Made by a program: the position numbers and the translations under genes. Of a stretch of DNA of 64,000 nucleotides, positions 52,461 to 63,891 are shown piece after piece. The notes beneath the pieces are model-generated. The model ran no database searches. It had not been told where the DNA came from and was given only the letters and a program-made list of their open reading frames with translations. The DNA comes from Acidobacteriaceae bacterium (lineage in GTDB: Bacteria > Acidobacteriota > Terriglobia > Terriglobales > Acidobacteriaceae): positions 40,842 to 104,841 of the forward strand of contig JASHNW010000060.1 of assembly GCA_030041435.1 (NCBI GenBank). The letters are read 5' to 3'. The stretch's first letter is position 1. The number at the start of each line of letters is the position of its first letter.

Positions 52461-52859
52461 TCAGACGGTCGCGATGACTTCGATCTCGACAAGGGAATCC
52501 TTGGGCAGACGGGCGACTTCGACGGTGGAGCGGGCCGGCGGGACAACGCCGGCGGGGGCGAAATACGCAGCGTAGACCGCATTCATGGCGGCAAAATCGT
52601 TCATGTCTTTCAGGAAGACGATGGTTTTAACGGCGTGGGCCAGGTCAGTGCCGGCGGCGCCGAGGACGGCCTGGAGGTTTTCGAGAACGCGGGTAGTTTG
52701 CTCGGCGATGCCGCCGGCCACAATCTGGCCGGAGGCGGGGTCGAGGGCGATTTGGCCGGAGGTGTAAACGAGGTTTCCGATGCGGACGGCCTGCGTGTAG
52801 GGTCCGATAGCGGCGGGCGCGCCGGAGGTGGAGACGGCGGTCTTCTGCGATTCGCTCAT
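52461..52859 (-). CDS. ridA: RidA-family enamine/imine deaminase
   Basis: A 132-residue YjgF/YER057c/UK114 protein. The signature is at the C-terminal end: [24 protein letters not shown], with the conserved arginine. The N-terminus carries [23 protein letters not shown]. It hydrolyses reactive 2-aminoacrylate formed by PLP enzymes. First gene of the ridA-msrB-peptidase operon, which suggests a protective role. Confidence 0.93.
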   Translation of the reverse strand: MSESQKTAVSTSGAPAAIGPYTQAVRIGNLVYTSGQIALDPASGQIVAGGIAEQTTRVLENLQAVLGAAGTDLAHAVKTIVFLKDMNDFAAMNAVYAAYFAPAGVVPPARSTVEVARLPKDSLVEIEVIATV

Positions 52860-52977
52860 GCAACGATTCTGACGGCTGGCCGGAGATGGTGGCAAGGACC
52901 GCGCCGGCCGGAAACGATGAGACGGCGAAGATCGCGTGCGAGTTGCGAGCAGGGCGGGATAAAATAAGAGCGCTCCC

Positions 52978-53973
52978 ATGAGAAATGCAGTTTCCAGAAT
53001 TTTTTGCCCTGTAATTGCCCTGACGTGTGCGTTGTGTGCAACAGCCGGATTAACCGCGCAAACGGCGGCTCCGGCGCAGCCGAGCGGTTCGGCGGCCGCG
53101 CAAAACCAAACGCAGCCGCCCGGCGACCAGAACAGCACGCCCACCGTGAAGGTGAGCGTGAACGAGGTGTACCTGGTCTTTACGGTGACGGATAAGCACG
53201 GCCACTTTATCCGCGACCTGCGGCAGAGCGACTTTGCGCTGCTGGACGACCACAAGGCGCCGGCGCAGGTATACAGCTTTTCGCAGCAGACGAACCTGCC
53301 GCTGCGGGTGGGGATTCTGATCGACACGAGCACGTCGATTCGGCAGCGGTTCCAGTTCGAGCAGCAGGCGGCGCAGTCGTTCCTGCTGTCGGTGATGCGG
53401 GCCAGCTCAGACAAGGCGTTCATCGAAGGCTTTGATGTGGTGCCGGACTACCGGCAGGACTGGACCAGCGACGTGGATGCGCTGACGCGCGGCATCGACG
53501 CGCTGAGCCCGGGCGGCGGCACCGCGCTCTACGATGCGGTGTACAGCGCCTGCCGCGACAAGATGCTTTCGGCGCGCGGTCAGGAGCCGGTGCGCAAGGC
53601 CATCGTGCTGGTGAGCGATGGCGACGACAACCAGAGCCATGCGTATCTGGAAGACGCGATCAAGGAGTGCCAGCGCGCGGATACGAAGATCTACGCGATC
53701 AGTACGGATGTGAGCCCGACGCGCGACCGCGGCGACGACGTGCTGAACAAGATGGCGATCGCCACGGGCGGACGCGCGTTCTTCCCCGACAGCATCGAGG
53801 ACATGCCGGTCAGCTTTCAGGCGATTCAGGACGAGCTGCGCAGCCAGTACGCGCTGGTTTACAAGCCGGCGGATTTTAAAGCGGACGGGTCGTTCCGGCC
53901 GATTTATCTCTTTTGCCTGGACCGCAAGTACACGGTGCGGGTGCGCGAAGGGTATTTCGCGCCCAACAGTTAA
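52978..53973 (+). CDS. Secreted VWA-domain protein (acidobacterial type)
   Basis: A 331-residue exported protein. The signal peptide ends near LTAQ and is followed by a Gln/Pro-rich linker. A short N-terminal module (VNEVYLVFTVTDKHGHFIRDLRQSDFALLDD) precedes a von Willebrand factor A domain with MIDAS residues in LIDTSTSIRQRF and VSDGDDNQSH. This two-part layout is typical of the VWFA-related family abundant in Acidobacteria. Ligand and function are unknown; it probably mediates protein contacts in the periplasm or at the surface. Confidence 0.88.
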   Translation: MRNAVSRIFCPVIALTCALCATAGLTAQTAAPAQPSGSAAAQNQTQPPGDQNSTPTVKVSVNEVYLVFTVTDKHGHFIRDLRQSDFALLDDHKAPAQVYSFSQQTNLPLRVGILIDTSTSIRQRFQFEQQAAQSFLLSVMRASSDKAFIEGFDVVPDYRQDWTSDVDALTRGIDALSPGGGTALYDAVYSACRDKMLSARGQEPVRKAIVLVSDGDDNQSHAYLEDAIKECQRADTKIYAISTDVSPTRDRGDDVLNKMAIATGGRAFFPDSIEDMPVSFQAIQDELRSQYALVYKPADFKADGSFRPIYLFCLDRKYTVRVREGYFAPNS

Positions 53974-54126
53974 GCGAGCGAAGGCGCGCAGGCCAGCTGC
54001 GGAAGGCGGGCCAGGCGCGAGCCGGAATGGACAGGCCAGGATCCGATTCTGTGGCTATGGCGCGCCCTCCCGCGGCGGCACTAAACTTGCGCAGGTAATG
54101 GATCGCCCAGCGCGGGAGAGTGAGCC

Positions 54127-54972
54127 ATGGCGCACAAGAGGACAATCTTCAGAAATCGGGCTTGGAAGCTGGCCGCCGGAGCGGCCGCGCTGTTGCTGGC
54201 CGCAGGCGTACGGAGCGTGGACGCGGCGGCGACGCCGGATGCGGGGCGGACGCCCATCCTGATGGAGCTGTTCACGTCGGAAGGGTGTTCAAGCTGCCCG
54301 CCGGCGGACAACTGGGTGGCGCAACTGGATGCGGCGCAGCCGGTTCCCGGCGCGGAGCTGATCGTGCTGAGCGAGCACGTGGACTACTGGGATCACGATG
54401 GATGGAAGGATCCGTTTTCTTCGGCGGAGATGACCAGCCGGCAGCAGGGCTACGTGAACGCACTGGGGCTGAAGGATCTGTATACGCCGCAGATCATCGT
54501 GGACGGCGATGAGGAGCTGCATCTCGAGAATGGCCAGCAGGCGAGCGAGGCTCTGCAGAAGGCTGCCAGCGCGGCGATGATTGCGGTGAAGATTGACGCC
54601 GCTGCGGTGACACCCGGGAAGCCAGATGTGCTGACGGGCAAGATTGAGGCAGATGGTACGGCTGAGACGAAGAGCGGCGACGTGTATGTGGCGGTGGCGC
54701 TCGACAAGACGCTGACCGACGTGCTGGCGGGCGAGAACGACGGCAAGAAGCTGACGAATGTGGCGGTGGTGAAGGAGCTGGTGAAGGTCGGCAAGCTGGA
54801 GAAGGGCAAGAGCTTCGATGGGCCGTTTCGCATCAAGCTGTGGGCGGGAGCGGATCCGGCAAATCTGCGGGTGGTGGCGTTTGTGCAGGAATCGGGGCCG
54901 GGCAAGGTGCTGGGCGCGGCGATGACGAAGGAGATTGGGACGGGGTCGGGTGCGGCGATGGCTTCCCGGTAA
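54127..54972 (+). CDS. Secreted DUF1223 (thioredoxin-fold-like) protein
   Basis: A 281-residue exported protein. The DUF1223 signature LMELFTSEGCSSCPPAD places a CxxC at Cys54/Cys57, followed by VLSEHVDYWDHDGWKDPF and LYTPQIIVDG. The family is predicted to have a thioredoxin-like fold with redox-active cysteines. The C-terminal 120 residues are beta-rich. ATG 54127 follows GAGAGTGAGCC weakly. A truncated parE gene begins just past its stop. Confidence 0.83.
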   Translation: MAHKRTIFRNRAWKLAAGAAALLLAAGVRSVDAAATPDAGRTPILMELFTSEGCSSCPPADNWVAQLDAAQPVPGAELIVLSEHVDYWDHDGWKDPFSSAEMTSRQQGYVNALGLKDLYTPQIIVDGDEELHLENGQQASEALQKAASAAMIAVKIDAAAVTPGKPDVLTGKIEADGTAETKSGDVYVAVALDKTLTDVLAGENDGKKLTNVAVVKELVKVGKLEKGKSFDGPFRIKLWAGADPANLRVVAFVQESGPGKVLGAAMTKEIGTGSGAAMASR

Positions 54973-54975
54973 TGA

Positions 54976-57342
<2,367 letters not shown>

Positions 57343-57447
57343 TTAGGAAAAAATCGTGGAAGCATATGATTCCATTCGATCTGACGGGAGGCCGTATTGA
57401 GGTATCCATAAGATTCTGCAGTGGATGTGGGTAAGCACTTTGTTTTG

Positions 57448-57888
57448 TTATGCTTCGCGAGCAGCGGCGGGCGGGGCGGCGCTGGGGCCCTGCGGCAGGC
57501 CACGCCAGAGCAGGCGGATGAGGGCCTCGAGGCGGTCGGGAGGGACACCGGGGAGGAGCTGGGCGAGGATCTGGCGCTGGTCGATGACGCAGTCGAGGGC
57601 AGTGACAATGGCGATGGTGGCTTTGATGAAACGGGCGTGCAGGCGCGGAGGGGCTTTTTTCTCGAGCCACATCTGGACGATACCGAGGTTTTCCTCGGCG
57701 TCGAGGAGGACCTCGTCGAGGGGGAGGACGGCGAGGCGATGGACCTCGCGGTTCATCTCCTCTTCGAAGGCTTCCTGACTGGAGCCGGCGGCGAGGCGGC
57801 GGTGGTCGGGGCAGAGGGATTCGCCGCGGCGAGGGATGCGGCCGCAGGTTTTGCCGGAAGCGTAGACGAAGGAGCAGGTGGGAACCAT
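57448..57888 (-). CDS. Small protein with cysteine-rich N-terminus, function unknown
   Basis: A 146-residue protein. The first 30 residues hold a zinc-binding-like pattern (C-x9-C-x11-C-x2-H; TCSFVYASGKTC, then LCPDHR). The rest is alpha-helical and acidic (EEAFEEEMNREVHRLAVLPL-type, followed by an EENLGIVQMWLEKK helix). ATG 57888 follows AGGA and is preferred over an ATG eight codons upstream that abuts the hairpin. The gene lies directly downstream of the second promoter-like repeat and its terminator hairpin, so its expression may be attenuated. Confidence 0.6.
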   Translation of the reverse strand: MVPTCSFVYASGKTCGRIPRRGESLCPDHRRLAAGSSQEAFEEEMNREVHRLAVLPLDEVLLDAEENLGIVQMWLEKKAPPRLHARFIKATIAIVTALDCVIDQRQILAQLLPGVPPDRLEALIRLLWRGLPQGPSAAPPAAAREA

Positions 57889-57913
57889 GGCGTGTTTCCT
57901 TTCCGAAGGCATG

Positions 57914-57941
57914 AAAAAAGGCCCGCGCGCGGCGGACCTTT
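57914..57941 (-). terminator. Hairpin between promoter-like repeat copy 2 and the downstream gene
   Basis: On the minus strand AAAGGTCCGC pairs with GCGGGCCTTT (one G-U), followed by TTT. The G-U pair is only possible in minus-strand RNA. It stands some 35 bases before the preferred start of the cysteine-rich small protein and matches the hairpin at 10279-10306. Confidence 0.6.
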
Positions 57942-57982
57942 GGGTAACAGCGGGGGAAAAGTCTAAATTCTCCCCCTATTCT

Positions 57983-58093
57983 TAGAATACCAAATCCGGA
58001 GAGTAAGTATGCCAAACTTTTTGGGGGTTATTGGCTTATAAGTCGCTTGTTATGAGGGGTGGTTACTTTGGTGAAGAGGTGCAGGGGTTGACA
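57983..58093 (-). repeat. 111-bp promoter-like repeat, copy 2
   Basis: Colinear with 10328-10438 over the same 111 bp. Shared features on the minus strand are TTGGCA, exactly 20 bases, TATTCT, and a following terminator. From 58094 to 58553 there is no recognisable gene; a 14-bp-arm hairpin lies at 58156-58188. Confidence 0.6.
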
Positions 58094-58155
58094 AGAAAGC
58101 AGCGGGTAGCGTGGAGCTGGCAGGGAGGAGCTGATCGTGGGGTGCGCCGGCTTTA

Positions 58156-58188
58156 GCCCACTCAAGCCCAATGCGGGCTTGAATGGGC
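58156..58188. repeat. Inverted repeat, REP-like hairpin
   Basis: GCCCACTCAAGCCC and GGGCTTGAATGGGC pair at 13 of 14 positions (one mismatch or wobble) around AATGC. Such AAGCCC hairpins are common between genes in this group. Confidence 0.55.
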
Positions 58189-58553
58189 CACCCGCCAGGA
58201 GTGGAGGAGGAGTTAATGTTCCAAATCGGTTTTACGTTGAGTACTTCCGGCGGAGGCCAGGGAAGAAGTGGATTGACCCCCTGACGTGAAAAGAGTTCGC
58301 TTCTTGCTGTGGGGTGAACCTGGCCGGGGGGAGGGCGATGTGGGGGCTGGGCGCGCGCACTCACGGAGACACCGAAGGCCTTGCCCCGATACAAGACCTC
58401 TCGCTCCCGGCATTTTTCGCGCCTTGTGTGTCGGGCCCTTCCAGGACGGTTTCAAATGGGGTCGCTATGCTTGATTACGATTGCGGAGGTAAGTTGATGA
58501 TATCTTCGTTGCAATTGTGAAAGTTACCATTCACGCGGCGATGGGGAACGTGT

Positions 58554-59042
58554 ATGAGGATTCTTTGTGGCCTGGTTATGCTCGGAGCTCCGAGCGTCGC
58601 GTCCTGCCAGAGTTCGCAACAGCCCTTCACAATCACGGCGAGCGCCATGAAGCCGAAGGTTGAGGCAGGTCTGCCTGTCGATCTCCACATCGTGATGACG
58701 AACACCTCGGGTCAGGACGTGGACTGCACCGGCGAGCCAAGCAACGGTTTGGACCGAAATTTTCGCTATGATGTGACTGACGCGGCTGGCGGCACAGTGC
58801 CGAAGATCGCAAGGAAGCATCCAGAGATTGGTGAGACTAGCAGCATATGGCCCTGTGTCCTCAAGCCGGGGCAGAGCGCAAATGCCGCGGGGGGGCGGAT
58901 CAGCAACGTATACGATTTGAGTCGCCCGGGTGAATATTCGATCCAGGTTTCAAGTTTTGTCGCCCGCGACCCTCGGAGCGATGTCGTCAGGTCCAACGTG
59001 ATCACAGTGACTGTGCTGCCTGCGCACGCGGCTCCGCAATGA
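58554..59042 (+). CDS. Secreted Ig-like protein of unknown function, first of three
   Basis: A 162-residue protein with a short signal peptide (LVMLGAPSVASC; a lipobox-like Cys18 is possible) and a beta-sandwich-like remainder (FTITASAMKPKVEAGLPVDL, PGEYSIQVSSFVARDPRSDVVRSNVITVTV). The C-terminal strand pattern PGxYxIQ ... SxxVRSNxxT is shared with the next two genes, so it is a divergent member of the tandem family. Its stop overlaps the next start by four bases. Confidence 0.6.
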   Translation: MRILCGLVMLGAPSVASCQSSQQPFTITASAMKPKVEAGLPVDLHIVMTNTSGQDVDCTGEPSNGLDRNFRYDVTDAAGGTVPKIARKHPEIGETSSIWPCVLKPGQSANAAGGRISNVYDLSRPGEYSIQVSSFVARDPRSDVVRSNVITVTVLPAHAAPQ

Positions 59043-59608
59043 TGCTTATGAAATTTGAGTCTTCTTTTGCGCTGTGTCTTGCGATCCTGTTCGCAGCGAC
59101 TGCCAGCCGTCCCGCCTTCTCTCAGGAAGCCGCGAACGCAAAGGCGCCATTTACGCTGACGATCACGGGCAACCTGAAGCCAGGAGACTCCTTGCACTTT
59201 GATTTTGCGAATGCCAGCCAGATCGTCAGGACTGCGGGGGCCATGGTGGTGATCGCAGTTCGCAAGGCTGACATCTCCGATCACGAGATCACGAAGATAA
59301 CGAGATTCGGCAATGCTGTTGGGTGTGAATTCGATGTGCGTGACGGCAGCGGCGATCCGGTGAGACAAATTCAACCCAAAAATGAGGGTGGCAGTTTTGT
59401 CATGCATGTCGGAAAAGAGTCGATGCTGCAGCCGGGGGAGAGCGATGTGTCGTCCGTTCGCCTGGACGAGTCTTTCGACCTGAGCCAGCCGGGGACGTAC
59501 ACGATCCAGGCATGGGCTCATGCGTGGGACGATCCCAAATCGCCCATTGTGCGGTCGAACACGCTGACGTTGATCATCGAGCCGGCAGACGCTTCCGCGC
59601 CGCAGTGA
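59039..59608 (+). CDS. Secreted protein of unknown function, second of three tandem paralogues
   Basis: A 189-residue protein with a signal peptide ending near AFSQ. The mature part begins APFTLTITGNLKPGDSLHFDF and ends in a block (GESDVSSVRLDES, DLSQPGTYTIQAWAHAW, SPIVRSNTLTL) almost identical to the next gene. The fold is probably an immunoglobulin-like beta sandwich. It starts with an ATGA overlap to the upstream gene, so the three are co-translated. Confidence 0.65.
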   Translation: MMLMKFESSFALCLAILFAATASRPAFSQEAANAKAPFTLTITGNLKPGDSLHFDFANASQIVRTAGAMVVIAVRKADISDHEITKITRFGNAVGCEFDVRDGSGDPVRQIQPKNEGGSFVMHVGKESMLQPGESDVSSVRLDESFDLSQPGTYTIQAWAHAWDDPKSPIVRSNTLTLIIEPADASAPQ

Positions 59609-59626
59609 CCGACGGCAGGAGGGGTT

Positions 59627-60193
59627 ATGAAAACTGTGCGCGCAGTCGCTCTGATTTTTGTCCTTTCTGTGCTGGCATCCAGTCAGCCGCACCTCGCCCA
59701 GGAGGCTGCGAGGACACAGGCGCCGTTTACGCTGACGATCACCGGCAATCTGAAACCGGGAGACTCTCTGCACTGGGATTTTGCGAACAGCAGCCAGACG
59801 GTGAGAAAAGCTGGCGAGATGATCGTGCTCGGAGTTGATAAGACCAACGTCTCCAGCCACGAGATCACGAAAAAAAAGCAATGGGACAATTTCTTTGGCT
59901 GTCAATACGACGTGCGCGACAGCAGCGGCGACCCGGTCAGGCAGATTCAATCAACCCGATCATTTGGCAGTATCATTGGGTCGCTCACGCCGGGGGAAAA
60001 AGAACCGGTGCTGGAGCCGGGGGAGAGCGATGTGTCGTCCGTTCGCCTGGACGAGTCTCTCGATCTGAGCCAGCCGGGGACGTACACGATCCAGGCCTGG
60101 GCGCATGCGTGGGACGATCCCAAATCGCCCATTGTGCGGTCGAACACGCTGACGCTGGTTGTCGAGCCGGCGGATGCTTCGCCGCCTCAGTGA
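59627..60193 (+). CDS. Secreted protein of unknown function, third of three tandem paralogues
   Basis: A 188-residue paralogue of the preceding gene with its own signal peptide (ending near HLAQ). N-terminal and C-terminal blocks are nearly identical to gene two at DNA level, while the middle (residues about 65-125) differs. This pattern fits duplication followed by gene conversion or diversifying change in the centre. Function unknown. Between here and 60301 lies a short GGTCCCTCCGCTTCGCG-type dispersed repeat. Confidence 0.65.
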   Translation: MKTVRAVALIFVLSVLASSQPHLAQEAARTQAPFTLTITGNLKPGDSLHWDFANSSQTVRKAGEMIVLGVDKTNVSSHEITKKKQWDNFFGCQYDVRDSSGDPVRQIQSTRSFGSIIGSLTPGEKEPVLEPGESDVSSVRLDESLDLSQPGTYTIQAWAHAWDDPKSPIVRSNTLTLVVEPADASPPQ

Positions 60194-60301
60194 GTGCTAT
60201 GAAAACGGCCGTTTCAGTTGCGATTTGTGCAAAAGGCAACCGCGGGTCCCTCCGCTTCGCGTTCGGGATGACGACGGCCAAGAGCATTCGGACACAGCAC
60301 G

Positions 60302-60817
60302 CTAGGGTTTGAGGGAGATGTATTTGCTCTGGACGAAGCCGACGACGTCGCCGAAGTGGGGGTCAAAGTCGTCTTTGTGGAGGGCGGCGTACCAGACGGC
60401 ACTGCCGGTCAGGTTGGGATCGGCGCCTTTCCAGCGGGGATCGATGAGCCACTTCATGTAGGAGACGGTGGGATCGGGGGCGCCGGAATCCTGCATGACG
60501 CTGCAGGTATTGCCGACGGCGAGCTGACTGTCGGTGAGGAGGCGGCGGTCGTTGGTGAAGAGCCAGGTGACGGCTTTGGTCTGCGCATCCCATGCGACGG
60601 TGAATTTGACCTTGTCGATCTCAACTTCGGCGCAGGGATCTCTGTGGCCGGGAGCGGTTTCGCATTCTTTGCCGTGTTTTTCGGCACTGAGAATGGAATC
60701 GGGCGCCGGTGCGCCGAGCTGGGGCAGGCTGCTGAGCTGCGCATGCGCCGGCCGGGCCGGCAGCAGGACAACGCACGCGGACAAGGCAATGAATATGGCG
60801 AGTGGGGATCTATTCAT
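60302..60817 (-). CDS. Small secreted protein of unknown function
   Basis: A 171-residue exported protein. The signal peptide ends AHAQ. The mature part has four cysteines in two likely disulfide pairs (ECETAPGHRDPC and one Cys in VGNTCSV) and a beta-rich, aromatic C-terminus (VSYMKWLIDPRWKG, FVQSKYISL). No family recognised. It is convergent with the tandem paralogue genes. Confidence 0.6.
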   Translation of the reverse strand: MNRSPLAIFIALSACVVLLPARPAHAQLSSLPQLGAPAPDSILSAEKHGKECETAPGHRDPCAEVEIDKVKFTVAWDAQTKAVTWLFTNDRRLLTDSQLAVGNTCSVMQDSGAPDPTVSYMKWLIDPRWKGADPNLTGSAVWYAALHKDDFDPHFGDVVGFVQSKYISLKP

Positions 60818-61007
60818 AACGATCCGAGGCCCCCTGATAACGTTTTCCCGTAACGAATTTTAATGCGTAATGGGGGGCGACGCATGGCGCGGAAGTGGCG
60901 GGCGGCGATTTTTTTTAGCGCTGGTAACCAGCGGGCGGGAACCGCGAGGTCGTTCCCGGCTGCGCTGGTCAAGGATGAGAGTGGCGGGGCACACGGCAGC
61001 GGAGGGC

Positions 61008-62183
61008 CTATCTTGGCAACGGGCCAGTGTTGTCTGGCTGTGGATTGCCGGCGTTCAGGATGCGTGTGGTGACACGGAAGACACGGTAGTCGCTGAAAGC
61101 GATGTCGTTCAGCTGGGTGCGGTCGTGGCCGGGGACGAAGAGCTGGGTGGAGATGCGGGGATTCACTTTTGCGAGGCTTGACAGGGAGACGCTGCGAAGC
61201 GGGCAGGTATAGATTTTTCCGCCGATGGAGACAGGGCCGTATTCGACCATGACGTCGGCGGTGCGGCAGGGGAGAGAGGGATTGAGGTCGGCCATGAGGG
61301 TGAGGCGGAGAATGGCGCCGGTGGCGGGGTCGATGGCGACCTCGGCGTGGTAGCCGGTGTGAAACTCGTCGAAGAAGTACGGGGTGAGCTGGCAGACGAC
61401 GGCGAAGTGAGAAATCGCCTCCTTCACTTCGTAGCGGAAGACGGCCAGCGGTCCGGAGGGGATGCGTTCCCAGTGGTCCCAGGTAAGGTGGAGGCCCGCA
61501 TCCTGCATGGGCATGGAGAGGATGGGGCCGAAGACGCCCTCGGTAAAGAAGCCGCGAATTCCCTTCGCTGACTGTGCCGCCTCGGCCTCATCGCTGTGGC
61601 GATACATGACCGTGGCGATGGACATGCCTTCGTCGCGCCAGAGCCGATCGTCCTGCTGCGATTTGGGCGGGGCGCGTTCGAAGCGGACGGTGAGCTGTTT
61701 GGCGAAGAAGTCGGGCAGTTTGGGGATGGTGCGGGCGAGGTATGCGGAGGCCAGGGACTGGATGCGGAGCTGTTCGGCGGGGCTGGGGGGCGGCGTGGCC
61801 GGGATGTTGGCGGGAGGAAGACGGAGGAAGGCGGAGGCGTCGGCAACCGCGAGGAGCGCGTGGCGGGCTTTGAGGCCAGGCAGGCGGGATTCCCAGGAGG
61901 AGAGAAGATCGCCGCTGAGGCGCTCGGTGAGCACGAGGCGGGCAAGCAGGCGGGCCGCAATCGCGTCCGGCATGGCGTGAAGGGACTGGACGATCTGATC
62001 GAGCTGAACGACGGTGACGGCGCCGGCGGGCGAGCCGGATGCGCTGCCGGGGGCAGAGGCGGGCGCCTGTTGCAGCAGAGCGGACAAGGGCGAGGAGGGC
62101 CGGCCGGCGGCAAGACTGCCTGCCGAGAGGAGGAGCAGCAGAAGCCTAAAGGTGAGCTTGTGCGTGGGTCCTGGGGCTCTCAT
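61008..62183 (-). CDS. Secreted protein of unknown function
   Basis: A 391-residue exported protein. The signal peptide is [14 protein letters not shown] and a Ser/Pro/Ala-rich linker follows. An alpha-helical domain ([32 protein letters not shown], in part) precedes a beta-rich C-terminal half ([43 protein letters not shown]). The last part resembles outer-membrane lipoprotein-sorting-type sandwich segments common in Acidobacteria. ATG 62183 is preferred over a longer frame because the signal peptide begins there. Confidence 0.6.
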   Translation of the reverse strand: MRAPGPTHKLTFRLLLLLLSAGSLAAGRPSSPLSALLQQAPASAPGSASGSPAGAVTVVQLDQIVQSLHAMPDAIAARLLARLVLTERLSGDLLSSWESRLPGLKARHALLAVADASAFLRLPPANIPATPPPSPAEQLRIQSLASAYLARTIPKLPDFFAKQLTVRFERAPPKSQQDDRLWRDEGMSIATVMYRHSDEAEAAQSAKGIRGFFTEGVFGPILSMPMQDAGLHLTWDHWERIPSGPLAVFRYEVKEAISHFAVVCQLTPYFFDEFHTGYHAEVAIDPATGAILRLTLMADLNPSLPCRTADVMVEYGPVSIGGKIYTCPLRSVSLSSLAKVNPRISTQLFVPGHDRTQLNDIAFSDYRVFRVTTRILNAGNPQPDNTGPLPR

Positions 62184-62270
62184 ACGATCGCACCAGCGGA
62201 TACAGGGAAGTCTACGCTCGCCGGGGCTGGGCGGGGAGGGGTGTGGGTGCTGCCCGCTATAATCCCCTCG

Positions 62271-63869
62271 ATGGAAAAGCATTTGCTGGACGAACTGGAG
62301 CGGCGCAACAAGCTGGCGGAAGAGGGCGGCGGACGGGAACGGCTGGAGCGGCAGCGGCGCGAGGGGAAGCTGGGCGCGCGGGATCGTGTGGAACTGCTGC
62401 TGGACGAGGGCACGTTCGAGGAGACGGACCGGTTCGTGGAGCATCGCTGCACGGATTTCGGGATGGCGGAGAAGCGCATACCGGGCGACGGGTTCGTGAC
62501 CGGATACGGGAAGATCGACGGGCGGACGGTGTTCGTGTTCGCGCAGGATTTCACGGTGTTCGGCGGATCGCTGTCGGAGGCGAACGCGGGCAAGATCGTG
62601 AAGCTGATGGATACGGCGATGCGGGTGGGCGCGCCGGTGATTGGGCTGAACGATTCAGGCGGGGCGCGGATTCAGGAGGGGGTGGTCTCGCTGGCGGGGT
62701 ACGCGGATATTTTTCTGCGCAACACGCTGGCCAGCGGCGTGGTGCCGCAGATTTCCGCGATTCTGGGGCCGTGCGCGGGCGGGGCGGTGTATTCGCCGGC
62801 GATTACCGACTTCACGCTGATGGTGGACAAGACCTCGTACATGTTTGTGACGGGGCCGGACGTGATCAAGACAGTGACGCATGAGGACGTGACCAAGGAG
62901 AAGCTGGGCGGGGCGACAACGCACAACGAGATTTCCGGCGTGGCGCACTTTATGGCGCACGACGATGCGGAGTGCCTGGCGACGATCCGGGAGCTGCTGA
63001 GCTTTTTGCCGTCGAACAACCTGGACGACGCGCCGCGGCGGCCGTGCGTGGACCCGGTGGACCGGGCGGACCGGGAGCTGGATGCGATTGTGCCGGCGGA
63101 ATCGAATCAGCCGTACGACATCAAGCACGTGATCGAGCGGATTGTGGACGATGGGTATTTCTTCGAGGTGCAGGAGCACTTCGCGCGGAATATCGTGGTT
63201 GGTTTTGCGCGGATGAACGGGCGGCCGGTGGGGATGGTGGCAAATCAGCCGGCGGTGCTGGCGGGGGTGCTGGACATCGACGCGAGCGTGAAGGGAGCGC
63301 GGTTTGTGCGCTTCTGCGATGCGTTCAATATTCCGCTGATCACGCTGGAGGATGTGCCGGGGTTTCTGCCGGGTGTGCAACAGGAGTACGGGGGGATTAT
63401 CCGGCATGGGGCGAAGCTGCTGTTTGCCTTCGCGGAGGCGACGGTGCCGAAGCTGCTGGTGATTACGCGCAAGGCGTATGGCGGGGCGTACTGCGTGATG
63501 AGCTCGAAGCATATCCGGACCGACGTGAACCTGGCGTGGCCGACGGCAGAGATTGCGGTGATGGGGCCGGAGGGCGCGGTGAACATCGTGTATGGGCGCG
63601 AGCTGCAGGAGGCGGTGCGGCAGGCGGAAGAGAGAGAAGGCGCGCTGAGCGAAGAGCGCAAAGCGGAGGTGCTGGCGGAGGCGCGGACGGCAAGGGCGCA
63701 TGAATTTCGGGAACAGTTTGCCAACCCATACATTGCGGCGGAGCGGGGGTACGTCGATGCGGTGATTCTGCCGCACGAGACGCGGCGGCGGCTGATTACG
63801 GCGCTGGAGATGCTGGATGGGAAGCGGGATCGGAATCCGCCGAAGAAGCATGGGAATATCCCGTTGTAG
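62271..63869 (+). CDS. Acyl-CoA carboxylase carboxyltransferase (beta) subunit, propionyl-CoA type
   Basis: A 532-residue carboxyltransferase with both crotonase-fold halves. The N half has [31 protein letters not shown] and [16 protein letters not shown]. The C half has [34 protein letters not shown] and [18 protein letters not shown]. It moves carboxyl from carboxybiotin to propionyl-CoA or a related acyl-CoA. No biotin carboxylase subunit lies in the window. TATAAT (62258-62263) ends seven bases before the ATG, indicating a leaderless mRNA. A hairpin containing the stop codon follows. Confidence 0.93.
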   Translation: MEKHLLDELERRNKLAEEGGGRERLERQRREGKLGARDRVELLLDEGTFEETDRFVEHRCTDFGMAEKRIPGDGFVTGYGKIDGRTVFVFAQDFTVFGGSLSEANAGKIVKLMDTAMRVGAPVIGLNDSGGARIQEGVVSLAGYADIFLRNTLASGVVPQISAILGPCAGGAVYSPAITDFTLMVDKTSYMFVTGPDVIKTVTHEDVTKEKLGGATTHNEISGVAHFMAHDDAECLATIRELLSFLPSNNLDDAPRRPCVDPVDRADRELDAIVPAESNQPYDIKHVIERIVDDGYFFEVQEHFARNIVVGFARMNGRPVGMVANQPAVLAGVLDIDASVKGARFVRFCDAFNIPLITLEDVPGFLPGVQQEYGGIIRHGAKLLFAFAEATVPKLLVITRKAYGGAYCVMSSKHIRTDVNLAWPTAEIAVMGPEGAVNIVYGRELQEAVRQAEEREGALSEERKAEVLAEARTARAHEFREQFANPYIAAERGYVDAVILPHETRRRLITALEMLDGKRDRNPPKKHGNIPL

Positions 63870-63891
63870 CGAGCTTGGCTCGCTACAACGG
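63861..63891 (+). terminator. Perfect hairpin spanning the carboxylase stop codon
   Basis: CCGTTGTAGCGAGC and GCTCGCTACAACGG form a perfect 14-bp stem around TTG; the TAG stop codon lies in the 5' arm. There is no T-run, so it may act as an mRNA 3'-end stabiliser or be a dispersed repeat rather than a true terminator. Confidence 0.6.

Noticed and set aside
58271..58520. Short frames upstream of the tandem secreted-protein operon
   Set aside because: No ribosome site, no resemblance to known proteins, and they end before the operon without coupling.
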